Below, one piece after another: positions 46,256 through 56,828 of a stretch of 64,000 nt of DNA. The DNA comes from Sophora flavescens. Its lineage: Eukaryota; Streptophyta; Magnoliopsida; Fabales; Fabaceae. A program made the position numbers and the translations under genes. How positions within the stretch are numbered: position 1 is the stretch's first letter; the number at the start of each line of letters is the position of its first letter. The notes beneath the pieces were generated by a model. The model saw nothing but the letters and a program-made list of their open reading frames with translations. It did no database searches and was not told the DNA's origin. The stretch is taken from assembly GCA_030762895.1 (NCBI GenBank), contig CM061070.1, forward strand, positions 75,007,804 to 75,071,803, given 5' to 3'.

Positions 46256-47266
46256 ATGGCCCGCTTCAATGCAAAGCAGATCCTGATTCCCAACATGAGC
46301 TCGGAACTCTGCCTCCACACCGTCATGGCCGGTCTTAAGCCAGGACCATTCTTCGAGTACCTATCTCGGAAGCCACCAAGAGATTTTGAAGAGCTGCAGG
46401 AAAAGGCTACAGGTTTCATGAACTCGGAAGAGATGCTGGAGTTTAAAAGGAGAGAAAGAGGTTTCGAGGACAAGAGCTCAGCCTCGAACAAAGACAGAAA
46501 CAGGGGGTCAGACTCACAAAGGACCCAAAAAACCAATGAAAGAGAATTCCCGCAGAGGCATCCTAGGTATCCATCTTACACTCCGCTGAACCGATCTCGG
46601 GCAGTCATCCTTCAGGAGGTGTGCAGCGCCGAGTTGCTTACCTTACCTGAACCATCCAAAACACTGGACAATGCTGACAGAAGCAAAGAATGCATGTGGC
46701 ATCAGAACTATGGACACTCCACAAAAGAGTGCAGAACACTGCAGAGAAGGATTGAGGGGTTAGTACAAGCAAGTCGTCTTGATCGTTTCATCTGCGGAGA
46801 TGACAACGGAAGCAGACGACCCGGTCGAAGACAACGGAGACACGGTCATGATAACCGAGACCGAGATGTAAACTTACAACGAAACCATCAGGGCGAAGAT
46901 CGGCAGAATAACCGAAGGACCCCTATCAAAGAATCAGAGGGGGGAATCAGGGGAGTCATCAATACAATCTCGGGGGGGTTTGCAGGAGGAGGAACAACGA
47001 GCTCGGCTCGGAGGCGTCATGTGAAAGCCCTCCGATCTGTTAACACGGTGTCTGGAAGACCTCCAAGAGCAAGACCCCCCATAACATTCATAGATGATGA
47101 TTTCCAAGGGGTAGATCCAAACCAAGATGACCCAATGGTGATAACGGTCGAGCTGGCCAACTTCTTGGTCAGACGAACACTTATTGACCAGGGGAGCTCG
47201 GCCGATATTCTCTACCTGGCAACCTTCAAGAAGCTCGGAATCCCAGAAAAGCTGATAAAGGAGTAG
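46256..47266 (+). pseudogene. Tat gag C-terminus and protease
   Basis: The open frame of 336 codons begins with the end of the gag core (MARFNAKQILIPNMSSELCL, then PPRDFEELQEKATGFMN). One knuckle-like motif follows, CMWHQNYGHSTKEC, in which the second Cys of CCHC is replaced by His. The protease active site is LIDQGSSADILY, the form usual for Tat elements. A TAG at 47264 interrupts the protease just after it, and the same frame continues from 47279. Confidence 0.87.
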
Positions 47267-47278
47267 GAGGACAAGCTG

Positions 47279-48250
47279 GTGGGGTTTGCCGGGGAACAAG
47301 TCAGGACCCGAGGTTACATAGACCTCTTAACAACGTTCGGAGAAGGCAGACTCTCCAAGTCCGTATCAGTCAGGTACGTTATTGTAGATGCCAGCACATC
47401 ATACAATATCCTAATCGGAATACCAACGTTGAATGAGCTCGGGGCAATTGTCTCTACCCCACACCTGACAATAAAATTCCCAGCCGACTCTGGGGAGATA
47501 ATTGCGGTCCGAGCTGACCAAAAGCTAGCAAGGCAGTGCTATGTGGGCAGCCTGAAGGTTACCCGTCACCAGGACGGCCCAAAGAATACCGAGGATGGTA
47601 AAGCAGAGGTGGTAAGCTCTGTCAGCTCAGTAACTTCAGCCAGTTCGGTTAGCATGTTTGAGCTGGACCCAAGGGCGGAGATGTACGAGTCCAGGGCCGA
47701 ACCAACAGAGTCTTTAGAAAGGTTCCAGTTGGGAGCCCATCCTGAACAGTGCACCCACGTCGGTAGTCAGCTGGACCCCTCACTCAGAGAGAGGCTTCAC
47801 ACGGTCCTAAGAAAGAATGCTGACCTGTTTGCCTGGAAGACATCAGATATGCCGGGCATAGACCCCAACTTTATGTGCCATAAGCTGTCTATATGTCCCG
47901 AAGCTAAACCTGTAACTCAGAGAAAAAGGAAACTGGGTGAAGAAAGGAGCCGAGCAATGGCCGAGGAGACTTCTAAACTGCTCAAAGCAAATTTCATCCG
48001 AGAGGTGAAATACACCACTTGGCTAGCCAACGTGGTATTAGTCAAAAAGGCCAATGGTAAATGGCGAATGTGCACCGACTATACCGACCTCAACAAGGCA
48101 TGCCCAAAGGATTCCTACCCCCTGCCCAACATCGACAGATTGGTGGATGGGGCCTCAGGTTACAAGGTTTTGTCCTTCTTGGACATATTCAGGTTACAAC
48201 CAGATCAGGATCCACCCACCCGACGAGGAAAAAACAGCGTTTATGACTGA
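47279..48250 (+). pseudogene. Tat protease end and reverse transcriptase N-terminus
   Basis: This contains the second protease motif (YNILIGIPTLNELGAIVS), the pre-RT linker (LRKNADLFAWKTSDMPGI) and the first RT blocks (TTWLANVVLVKKANGKWRMC, DYTDLNKACPKDSYPLPNID). A one-base type frameshift near 48200 moves the rest of RT to the frame of the following entry. Confidence 0.9.
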
Positions 48251-50594
48251 TGGGGCAACTTATTGTTACCGAGTAACGCCCTTCGGCCTAAAAAATGCCG
48301 GGGCGACATATCAGAGGCTTATGGACAAGGTTTTCGCCGGTCAAATCGGAAAAAACTTAGAAGTATATGTTGATGACATGGTAGTAAAATCCGATGATCC
48401 GAGCCAGCACCCCGCCGACCTCGAGGAAATCTTCGGCCAACTCAGAAAGTACAACATGAGGCTGAATCCAGAGAAGTGCTCTTTTGGTGTACAAGGAGGA
48501 AAATTCTTGGGGTATATGCTAACACACCGAGAAATCGAAGCCAATCCAGATAAATGCAAAGCCGTCATGGAAATGTGGAGTCCTCGGAATGTGAAGGAAA
48601 TTCAGAGGCTAGCCGGCCGATTAGCCTCCCTATCCCACTTTCTCCCGAAGTCTGCAGAGAAGGCAAGACCTTTTTTCCAGCTCCTGAAAAAGACAAAGGA
48701 TTTCATTTGGACTGAAGAATGTGAGAAGGCCTTCGAAGATCTGAAACTCTTCTTAGCATGTCCCCCAATCCTCACTCGGCCTCCATCGCCAAAGAAAGAT
48801 CTGTACCTATACCTCTCCGTCAATGATTATGCAATCAGTGCAGTAATTATCCAGGAAGAGGAGGAGCAACAGATGCCGGTATACTATGTCAGTAGGATCC
48901 TGAAAGACGCGGAAACGCGATACCAAGTAATTGAAAAACTGGCTCTCGCCTTAGTTATGGCAGCTCGGAGGTTACGACCCTATTTCCAATCTCACCAGGT
49001 CATCGTCAAGACGGATCATCCGATAAAGCAGGTACTCAGGAAACCTGATCTAGCCGGACGAATGATAGCTTGGTCAGTGGAGTTGTCAGAGTTCGGTCTA
49101 CGGTATGAACCGAGGGGGCCAATGAAAGCCCAATGCCTCTCTGACTTTATTGCCGAGCTCTCTTCCAAGCCGAGGTCAGAATCCTTCATCTGGCTCCTAT
49201 ATGTTGATGGATCGTCTAACTTGAAAGGAAGCGGGGCTGGAATAATTCTTGAGGGACCTGATGATCTGATCCTCGAGCAATCTTTGAAGTTTGGGTTCAC
49301 TGCTTCGAACAATCAAGAAGAGTATGAGGCCCTTATTGCTGGTCTATTGTTAGCCAAAGAAATTGGGGTCCGGGAGCTAAAATGCCGAAGTGACTCACAG
49401 CTCGTAACAGGACAAGTCTCGGGCAATTATCAGACAAAAGACCCCCAACTAAACAGGTATCTCTGCAAGGTTAATAGCCTCATTTATGAATTTGAGCGTT
49501 TCTCCATTGAGCACATACCTTGGGAAGAAAATTCCAGAGCAGATCTGCTGTCCAAATTGGCTAGCACCAAGAGGGCTGGCCAACTGAGAACTTTCATTCA
49601 AGAAAACCTCCTCGAGCCGAGCATAAAAAGTGCCGAAGTGACAATGACCGAGCACTATCACCGGGGCTGGATGACTCCAATCTGGGAGTATCTAGCCTCA
49701 GACAAACTACCTGACGACCAAAAGGAGGCGAGGCGAATCCGTCTAAAGTCTTGTCACTACACCATCTTAGACGGTGAGCTGTACAAGAGGGGATTCTCCA
49801 GGCCGTTACTGAAGTGCCTCACAAGGGAGCAGTCCGAGTATGTAATGGATGAGATGCACCGAGGAATCTGCGGAATGCATTCAGGTGGCCGATCTCTGGC
49901 AGCTCGGATCCTACGAGCAGGGTTTTACTGGCCAACCATGAGACTCGATTGCTCTACCTGGACCAATAGGTGTGACCCTTGTCAGAAGTTCGCCAACATA
50001 GCCCGTGCCCCAGGAGAAGAGCTCCACTCCATGTTCTCACCATGGCCCTTTACTATGTGGGGGATGGACATAGTCGGTCCTTTCCCAGTGGCTAAGGGAC
50101 AAGTCAAGTTCCTCCTGGTAGGGGTAGACTACTTCACCAAATGGATTGAAGCAGAGCCATTGGCCACGATAACTGCTAAAAAGGTCCATAATTTCGTATG
50201 GAAAAACATTGTATGCAGGCATGACCTTCCTTATGCAGTTGTTACAGACAACGGGAAGCAATTCACCGATAAGGAGCTCGGAGAGTTTTACTCCAACCTC
50301 GGCATTAAACACAAAGTGACCTCGGTAGAGCATCCACAAACAAATGGCCAAGCAGAGGCAGCCAATAAAGTTATTCTAAACGAGCTCAAAAGAAGGTTGG
50401 GACAATCAAAAGGGGCTTGGGTCGAGCAGTTACCGAGCATTCTGTGGGCTTACCACTGCTCACCACAATCCTCGATGGGAGAAACACCGTTCAAACTGAC
50501 CTATGGAACCGATGTAATGATTCCAGTTGAACTCGGCGAGCTCTCCTTTCGAAGGCAGCATCACAATCAAAGTAAAAATGAAGAAGAACTCTGA
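48196..50594 (+). pseudogene. Tat RT, RNase H, second RNase H and integrase
   Basis: In order: RT with GYNQIRIHPPDEEKTAF and the catalytic VYVDDMVVKS (about 48365); a gypsy RNase H (about 48706-49025, AISAVIIQEEEE, ETRYQVIEKLALALV); a second, archaeal-like RNase H (about 49186-49530, LLYVDGSSNLKGSGAG, NNQEEYEALIAGL, CRSDSQLVTGQV) with its D, E and D in place; the integrase zinc finger (about 49855-49992, H...H and CDPCQKF); and the integrase core (GMDIVGPFP, VVTDNGKQFTD, TNGQAEAANK). The chain ends at a TGA at 50592 where the same frame would otherwise continue. All catalytic motifs I checked are intact. Confidence 0.93.
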
Positions 50595-50903
50595 GTTGAG
50601 CTTGACATGGTCGAGGAAGTCCGAGATACAGCAAAAATCAGGGACGAGCTGTGCAAGCAAAAAGCAACTCGGAAGTACAACTCAAGGCTGCGCCCAAGGG
50701 AATTTGTGCAGGGTGACTTAGTGCTGAGACTGCAAAGCGACACGAGAAAAAACTCCAGAGAGGGTAAGCTCGCGGCAAACTGGTCAGGCCCATTCAGGAT
50801 AGCAGAAAATATAGGAAATGGTGCCTACAGGCTAGAAGAATTGACAGGAAAGTCGGTTCCAAGAACATGGAACACTTCCCACCTTAAGTTTTATTTCCGC
50901 TAA
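50595..50903 (+). pseudogene. Tat integrase C-terminal tail
   Basis: This continues in the same frame after the TGA: MVEEVRDTAKIRDELCKQKA, then RPREFVQGDLVLRLQ and WSGPFRIAENIGNGAYRLEEL, ending NTSHLKFYFR. It is the integrase C-terminal region of gypsy elements. No chromodomain is seen, as expected for Tat. A single nonsense change separates it from the rest of pol. Confidence 0.9.
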
Positions 50904-51050
50904 GGTTAGAAGTGATGCACTCTTTTTCCTATCTCAGTCTTTTTCCCATGAGGTTTTGACCGAGAAGGTTTTAACGAGGCACACAAGGAAAAACAAATAA
51001 ATAAAATTTTCTTCAGTTGAGCTATTATACAAAAAATACGGCGTTAAAAC

Positions 51051-51405
51051 TGCTTAAATCCTAAAAAGGCCATCCGAGCCTATAAAGGTGCTTAAATCCT
51101 AAAAAGGTCGTCCGAGCCTATAAAGGTGCTTAAATCCTAAAGAGGCCATCCGAGCCTATAAAGGTGCTGAAATCCTAAAGAGGTCGTCCGAGCCCATAAA
51201 TGTGCTTAAATCCTAAAGAGGCCGTCCGAGCCTATAAAGGTGCTTAAATCATAAAGAGGCCGTCCAAACCTATAAAGGTGCTGAAATCCTAAAGAGACCG
51301 TCCGAGCCCATAAAGGTGCTGAAATCCTAAAGAAGCCGTCCGAGCCCATAAAGGTGCTTAAATCCTAAAGAAGCCGTCCGAGCCTATAAAGGTGCTTAAA
51401 TCCAA
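51051..51405. repeat. 38-bp tandem repeat, nine units
   Basis: Unit starts are at 51051, 51089, 51127, 51165, 51203, 51241, 51279, 51317 and 51355, with a partial tenth at 51393. The unit carries TGCTTAAATCCTAAAGAGGC and ends CCGAGCCTATAAAGG. Units differ at few positions. The array lies between pol and the antisense gene. Confidence 0.95.
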
Positions 51406-51577
51406 ATTGGCCGATCAGAGTCATTGTACCGAGGCTATACAACATAAAAGAAATTTTTTCCAAGTACAAATGGATTCATACGTAAAAAAGGAATTCCATT
51501 AAAATAAAGGGGCAGGGCCCCGAATACATGAAATTTCAAAAAGAGAACTACACCAAACCATATGTTTCCTAAACTAC

Positions 51578-53503
51578 TTATACAGTTTCAGGGTCAACAT
51601 CCTCCTCGGCATGGGGAGAGATGATAGCAGATTGAACAGGTTGGCCCACTTCACCTTCGAGAAACTCCTCGGTCCCTTGACACTCGCCTTCCTCCCCGTG
51701 AGTCACGGCATCGTCGTCCTCATCCTCCATCTCGGCCAATGGAACAAGGATCCCAGTTCGGTTGAAATCCTTATCCACATCAAGACCTGGAGAAGCTCGG
51801 CAATCAAAGTTGAAGTGTCAAGTTGCTTCACGGCTCGGGAGAAACCGATATCATGCTCCCTCATGATTGAAGCCCCACCTTCGGGGCCGGGATCGAAGGA
51901 GCCTCGGGTTCTCCTCCTTCTCGGTCTCCAAGCAACTTCGCGGCTCGGACATCTCCTCTCTTCGACCTGCAGCCCTTTCACAACGTTCTACAGGTTGAGT
52001 CGGTCGGCCCTTTCCGTCGCAAGCTCGGCCGTTAGGATGGCATGACCTTCTTCCAACTGTGCCTTCTGAGCCTTCAACTGACCGATAACCCGGCCCTGCT
52101 TCTCACATTTACCCAAGGCTAGAGAAAGTTCATCCTTCACCCTTGAGGCTCGAGCTACATCGGCCCTCATTACCTCCATCTTCTTAATGTTATCGATAAC
52201 CTGCTGGCTCCAAAAGCGAGTAATAGAGGCAATCCGGAGGGCATAAGCAGCAGCGGCCTCCATACTCTCCCCTGGCCCTTGCTCCAACAAAAGCCGAGCG
52301 TCATAAGGCTTCAGCACCTGGCTATCAATCAGCCCGGTAGGATCAAACTCGTTCCCCCAGAGCGAGCTAATCCCGGGATTGCAGTTCCCATTGTACCATT
52401 TGGTACCCGACGCAAGGTCGATCACCCGGGGAACATCGCCCGACCTCATAGCAGCAACAGGAGCTTGTTCAATCATCAGAGGAGAAGGTCTTCCAGTCGG
52501 GGCTTCTGACGTCATGTCTTCACGGGTCCTCTTCGGAGGCCGGATACTCGGTGCAGAAGTTTCAGCCGCCTTCTGTTTCTTTCCTTTGACGTTCAAGGCT
52601 GATCCGCCCGCTCCTTGGTGGGCTGATTTCTTCATCAAAGCCTTGTAATTGAATTTCCCCATTATCACTGCAAAAAGGAAATCGGTTAAGAAAGATAAAC
52701 ACGCTACAGGGTGAATTAGCACGTATCAACAAAAAGTTACTTACGGTCAAAATCAGCTTGCCGAGTAGAGGAAGCCCTAAGCTTTAAAAGCCTACCACAA
52801 GGCAATGGTCGAGGACACAATTTCAGGACCTCGACGTCAGCTCGCTCCTGAGAGGTCATGCAATCGAGGTCGTATCCTGAAAATTTGGTGGGGTGTGGTT
52901 GCCAATAGAAAGGAAACTTAGGGCTTCCGGACGAATTAAAGAAGACAGACTCGTTACCGACTACAGGTCGAATTTTAAAGAAATCTGATTTGAAGAATTT
53001 GTACGAGCTCTTATAGAGCCCAATGACCCCCCTCTCAATTCCACTCAGTGAGATCCAACCGACTCGGTCCCCGAAGCGAACTCGGTAAAAGTATAAGAAC
53101 TTAGGGAACCCTAGGCATCCTAGACACAAAATCCCTAAAATTAGAGTGGAATCCAGCAACATCAGGTTTTACCCAGAAATACCCAGGAATGGTAATTTCT
53201 GGGTAGGGAACCCTAGGCATCCTAGACACACGCCGGCGATGCTTGGGAACAACAACGGCGTCTGGAGTAGCAGAGCTCCTCCCAGAAGAAGAAGAAGAAG
53301 AAGAAGAAGAAGAAGAAGAAGAAGAAGAAGAAGAAGAAGAAGAAGAAGAAGAAGAAGAAGAAGAAGAAGAAGAGCCCCTGTCACCCCCGCCGCCGCGAGA
53401 GGAAGAGGGAGAAGAATGTGAGCATCCAATCAGATGGAGCTTAGGCTCCACAACCTGAACCCTAGAGGAGGCATTCTGGGATACCTCAAATGAACTCTCC
53501 ATG
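51578..53503 (-). pseudogene. Antisense spliced gene of the Tat element
   Basis: From ATG at 53503: MESSFEVSQNASSRVQVVEP, a poly-serine tract encoded by a GAA repeat, a basic stretch, then (53162-52745) a conserved-looking block with FYRVRFGDRVGWISLS and FFKIRPVVGNESVFFNSSG. A 77-bp intron (52744-52668, GTAAGT...TTGCAG on -) joins in frame to a third exon starting at 52667, read as IMGKFNYKALMKKS. That exon holds a basic nuclear-type stretch (KGKKQK, PPKRTRED) and a C-terminal helical, coiled-coil-like region (VKDELSLALGKCEKQGRVIG, LKAQKAQLEEGHAILTAELA). A stop at 51988 and a frame change precede an acidic tail (EFLEGEVGQ...EEDVDPETV, stop at 51578). Similar antisense genes behind pol are known in Tat/Retand elements and resemble plant transposon-derived proteins. 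Their role is unknown. The join between the first and second blocks is unresolved. Confidence 0.72.
53284..53373. repeat. (GAA)n trinucleotide repeat
   Basis: About 29 perfect units. On - it encodes poly-Ser in the antisense gene. Frames on + that read poly-Glu or poly-Arg are artefacts of this tract. Confidence 0.97.
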
Positions 53504-53651
53504 AATGAACAAACAGAAATCAAACCTAAGAGAGTTCGAAAGAGCAGCACGTACCTTGAAGAGAGTATGGTTGCTTGGGCCAGAAAGAGCTCGAGAGTAA
53601 GAAAAGTTTAGGGCTTAGAGAAAGGTGACATCCCGCGCTAGAGGCTCCCCC

Positions 53652-53661
53652 AAATTTATAG
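53652..53661 (-). promoter_or_regulatory. TATA box of the antisense gene
   Basis: CTATAAATTT on -, about 150 bp before the antisense start codon, is a plausible core promoter independent of the LTRs. The evidence is sequence only. Confidence 0.5.
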
Positions 53662-54051
53662 GGAAAGCGCAAACGTCCTCTCGGCGAATTAATGAGGTTT
53701 GTTGGCTGACGAGAGCAGGGAAGCGTCCCTTCAAGTCTGACCACATTCGCCAACTAATGGAAAGGTCACACGTGGCAGAAACGTCAGAGCGTAAACCGCT
53801 ATCACGGGAAACTAGGAGCACGCCACAATCCAAAAATCCTTGGGAACAATGCCACGAAGGCCACGCGTCGCACAACGTGACGTTTCTTTTCCATCTCAAG
53901 GCCCAAGAAAGTATGGCGTCAGCACAGAATAAGTAACTACCTCCACCTCGGTTAGCTTCGGCTCCCACGAAAAAGCTTCCACGCCGTTGGCTCAAAGCTT
54001 GGGGGGCTTGTGTATGAGCCGAGATACAGAGTCCGGCGTCCAGAAAGCACC

Positions 54052-54120
54052 AAGCTCGGTCACCCAGCACCAAGCTCGGTCACCCAGCATCAAGCTCGGT
54101 CACCCGAGCTTCTCACCGAG
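54052..54120. repeat. Short tandem repeat, about 22 bp x3
   Basis: Three units of CACCAAGCTCGGTCACCCAG type lie between the two purine tracts of the Tat element. Confidence 0.8.
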
Positions 54121-54249
54121 TTGGAATGTATGTATATGCAGAGTATGAAGCTCGGTCAACCACCTCGGCTGGCCTAAAGACAGAAAAATGAAACCGAGTT
54201 CCTGAGCTCGGCTGACATCATGAAAGCTTTTACGCCCAATCAGCTCAAA

Positions 54250-54263
54250 GCTTGGGGGGCTTG
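54250..54263 (+). promoter_or_regulatory. Polypurine tract of Tat element
   Basis: GCTTGGGGGGCTTG stands directly before the 3' LTR. An identical tract lies at 53997-54010 and is also followed by TGTAT. Confidence 0.8.
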
Positions 54264-54859
54264 TGTATTGGCCGAAGACTAGACCCGGCCACCGAGCTCG
54301 GATACCCGGCCCAGTCCGGAAGTTAAGGGATAGGATATTAAATATTAAATCATGATATTATCTGATTTAACCTTATCCGATTAAAAGAGATAATATCCCT
54401 TAAATTAAGGAATCATATCTCAAAAGAGATTTAAGAGATAAACCAGATCTCTAAAAGATATTTGAGAGATAAATCAGATCTCAAAAGAGATTTAAGAGAT
54501 AAACCAGATCTCTAAAAGATAGGGGAATCCTATTATAAAAGGAGGAGTACCCGTGATAGAAATTCACTTTCCACTGAACGCCGGTGACCCTCTCTTAAGC
54601 GTATTAGAGAAACTAGCGTCGACCAAGAGACTATCAGAGAGTCCTTGCTCCCTAGTATTCATCCGATACAAATTAAGAGATCGAGATCGCCACGGCCAAG
54701 GGTTGAACCAAGAACTACATCTGGCTTTGATTCCCTTCGGGATACGTAGGACCAGAATTGTTGAATTCTGCCAAGCCAAAGCCTAAAACAACCCCAATTA
54801 TTCATCCCTGGTTTGACGTTCACGGCGAGGCTCCGGTAAACCGGATCTCGGCAGGAACA
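54264..54859 (+). repeat. 3' LTR of Tat element
   Basis: This 596-bp LTR runs TGTATTGG...GGAACA and is followed by the duplication TTCAG. Confidence 0.95.
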
Positions 54860-54864
54860 TTCAG

Positions 54865-54992
54865 AATCCAAGTATATATACAATTTTAAAATAATTGTTT
54901 TTAATATAGGAAACAATCATTGAAAATAATTAATGTAATTTTTAAAATTACAAATAAAAGTTTAAAACTATAAAAATAGAGACAGTAAAAAT
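54865..54992. other. Short backbone between Tat element and copia 2
   Basis: About 130 bp of AT-rich sequence without features. It continues the backbone from 44838. Confidence 0.7.
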
Positions 54993-54997
54993 GATAC

Positions 54998-55270
54998 TGT
55001 TGAAATCAAAAACATGAATTGTAAACAAGAGCTGCATTGGCAGTGTGAAGCATCATGAAGAAGACAGAGAGAATAGAGAACTTGATTCTTATTGATTAGA
55101 AGAATGAAAAAGAGTTAATACAGATTGGATATATATACAACAGCTAATTAACTTAAGAAAGCTAAAGCTATGAAGAAAAGGAAACTAACAACTAACATAA
55201 CTAACATAACTGTCATAACTGTTATTTAACTAACTAAACTGTTTTTGGTAACTAACTAACTATTTTGACA
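54998..55270 (-). repeat. 3' LTR of copia 2
   Basis: The LTR runs TGTTGAAATC...TTTTGACA. On the inside it is followed by CACCCCC (55271-55277), the complement of a GGGGGTG purine tract. The RNase H frame stops inside this LTR at 55260. Confidence 0.95.
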
Positions 55271-56291
55271 CACCCCCGCAAGCTGGAAGGTGGATATCCA
55301 ACATGCCAAGCTTGGATGATAGGAGATTGAATGGTCCATGTGCAAGAGGTTTAGTGAGTATGTCAGCTAGTTGGGCATGGGTGGAGATAGGCAAGAGATG
55401 TAGAGTACCAGACTGAACTTTCTCCCTAACAATGTGGCAATCAATCTCGATGTGTTTGGTCCTTTCATGGAACACGGGATTGGCTGCTATATGTAGAGCC
55501 GATTGGTTGTCACAAAAAATAGTGGCTTGTTGTTTTGGAATGTGCAGATCATGCAGAAGATACAACAACCATTGAGCTTCACAAGTGGCTTGGGCTAATG
55601 CTCTATATTCGGCCTCAGAGGATGATCTAGACACTGTAGTTTGGTTTTTGCTCTTCCAAGAAATGAGTGAAGAACCTAAGAAGAAGCAAAAACCAGAAAC
55701 TGATCTGCGAGTGTCTTGACATGTGGCCCAATCCGAATCACTGAATCCTTTTAATTCCATAACAGAATCTGCAGGAAAGAACAATCCTTTTCCAGGTGCT
55801 CCCTTGATGTACCTAAGTACTCGCAAAGCTGCTTGGTAATGTGTTGTGGTGGGACTTTGTAGGAACTGACTTAGATTGCTTACAGCAAATGCTATGTCTG
55901 GCCGAGAGTGTGTCAGATATATTAGCCTTCCCACCAGTCTTCGATAAGTGCTGGGATCAGAAATAGGTTCACCACAACTGTTATGTAGTATTGCTTTGCA
56001 ATCCATGGGAGTAGAGGATGGCTTTGCTGCTAACAGCCCTGCATCTTGGAGAAGATCAAGAGCATATTTCCTTTGGTATAAACTAATTCCCTTTTGAGAT
56101 CTAGCAATCTCAAAGCCAAGAAAGAATTTCAGCTGTCCTAGATCCTTGATGCTGAACCTGTCATCAAGAAGCTGTTTCATAGTGTTGATTTCAGCTAAAT
56201 CATTGCCTGCCAATATCAAATCATCAACATAAACAAGAATTGTTGTAAATGAAGCACCATTAGCTTTAACATAGAGAGAGTAATCAGCCAT
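55260..56291 (-). pseudogene. Copia 2 RT C-terminal half and RNase H
   Basis: This is an open frame of 343 codons. The RT catalytic motif is LVYVDDLILAGND (residues 19-31), followed by FSIKDLGQLKFFLGFEIARS and TYRRLVGRLIYLTHSRPDIAF. RNase H has FSDSDWATCQDTRRSVSGFC, RSSSEAEYRALA and FCDNQSALHIAANPVFHERT. Catalytic residues look intact. The first half of RT is in another frame, so the domain is interrupted. The frame ends inside the 3' LTR, an arrangement common in small copia elements. Confidence 0.92.
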
Positions 56292-56787
56292 GGACTGAGA
56301 ATATCCAGATGCTATTAAGACTTGAGAAAGTTTGGCATTCCACCGTCACTTTGGCTCGCTTTAATCCATAAAGGGATTTTTGTAACTTGCGAGACCATTG
56401 ATGAATCACTCATATGCAGACTGGAGGAGGAATCATGTAGACTTCCTCATGTAAATCTCCATGGAGAAATGCTGTGTTTACATCCAATCGATGCAAGTGC
56501 CACTGCTGAGAAGAAGCAAGTGCAAGGAGAACCCTGATTGTAGTCATTTTCACAACAGGACTGAATGTTTCTAGATAATCAATGCCACAAGTTTGTGTGT
56601 AGCCTTTAGCTACCAATCGTGCCTTGTACCTTTCAATTGTGCCATCTGCTTTATGTTTGAGTTTAAAAACCCATTTACAACCTATAGTATGCTTCCCTGG
56701 TGGAAGAGTGGTGAGGACCCAGGTCTTGTTCTTTTCTAGAGCTGACAACTCAGCTTTGACAGCATTATTCCAATTCTCATTTGTCAC
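56292..56787 (-). pseudogene. Copia 2 RT N-terminal half
   Basis: From 56787: ENWNNAVKAELSALEKNKTW, CKWVFKLKHKADGTIERYKA and LHRLDVNTAFLHGDLHEEVY with the first catalytic Asp. The frame is lost near 56410, after which fragments of the SLYGLK-type block continue in other frames to 56292. At least two frameshifts are visible. Confidence 0.87.
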
Positions 56788-56828
56788 AGCTTATGCATAG
56801 CTGTTGGGTTCAGAACAGGATGAAATAA

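Larger units (their letters stand above)
36505..51668. repeat. Right, clean copy of the 15-kb duplicated block
   Basis: This is the partner of 1-14953. It holds the same elements but with long open frames, for example an 846-codon pol frame where the left copy has only fragments. The block boundaries do not coincide with any transposon end. One lies inside LTR-C at 36505 and the other inside the antisense gene of the Tat element at 51668. They are therefore set by the window edge and the gap, not by transposition. Confidence 0.93.
44844..54859 (+). mobile_element. Full-length Tat-type gypsy element
   Basis: The element is 10,016 bp, with LTRs at 44844-45440 and 54264-54859, and TTCAG at 44839-44843 and 54860-54864. 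The LTRs differ at about 17 positions by hand count (about 2.8%). It contains a TGGCGCC primer site, gag-pol in + orientation with a second RNase H after the first, a 38-bp tandem array, an antisense gene, a GAA tract and two purine tracts. The dual RNase H and the antisense gene behind pol are known traits of the Tat/Retand group. Frameshifts and stops in gag-pol make this copy non-autonomous. Confidence 0.95.

Noticed and set aside
51051..51405. CRISPR-like array
   Set aside because: Units are contiguous with no unique spacers and lie inside a plant retroelement. It is a tandem repeat.
53146..53458. Frames on + with poly-Arg or poly-Glu
   Set aside because: They are read-through of the GAA tract in the wrong frames. 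The - strand frame fits the antisense gene structure.
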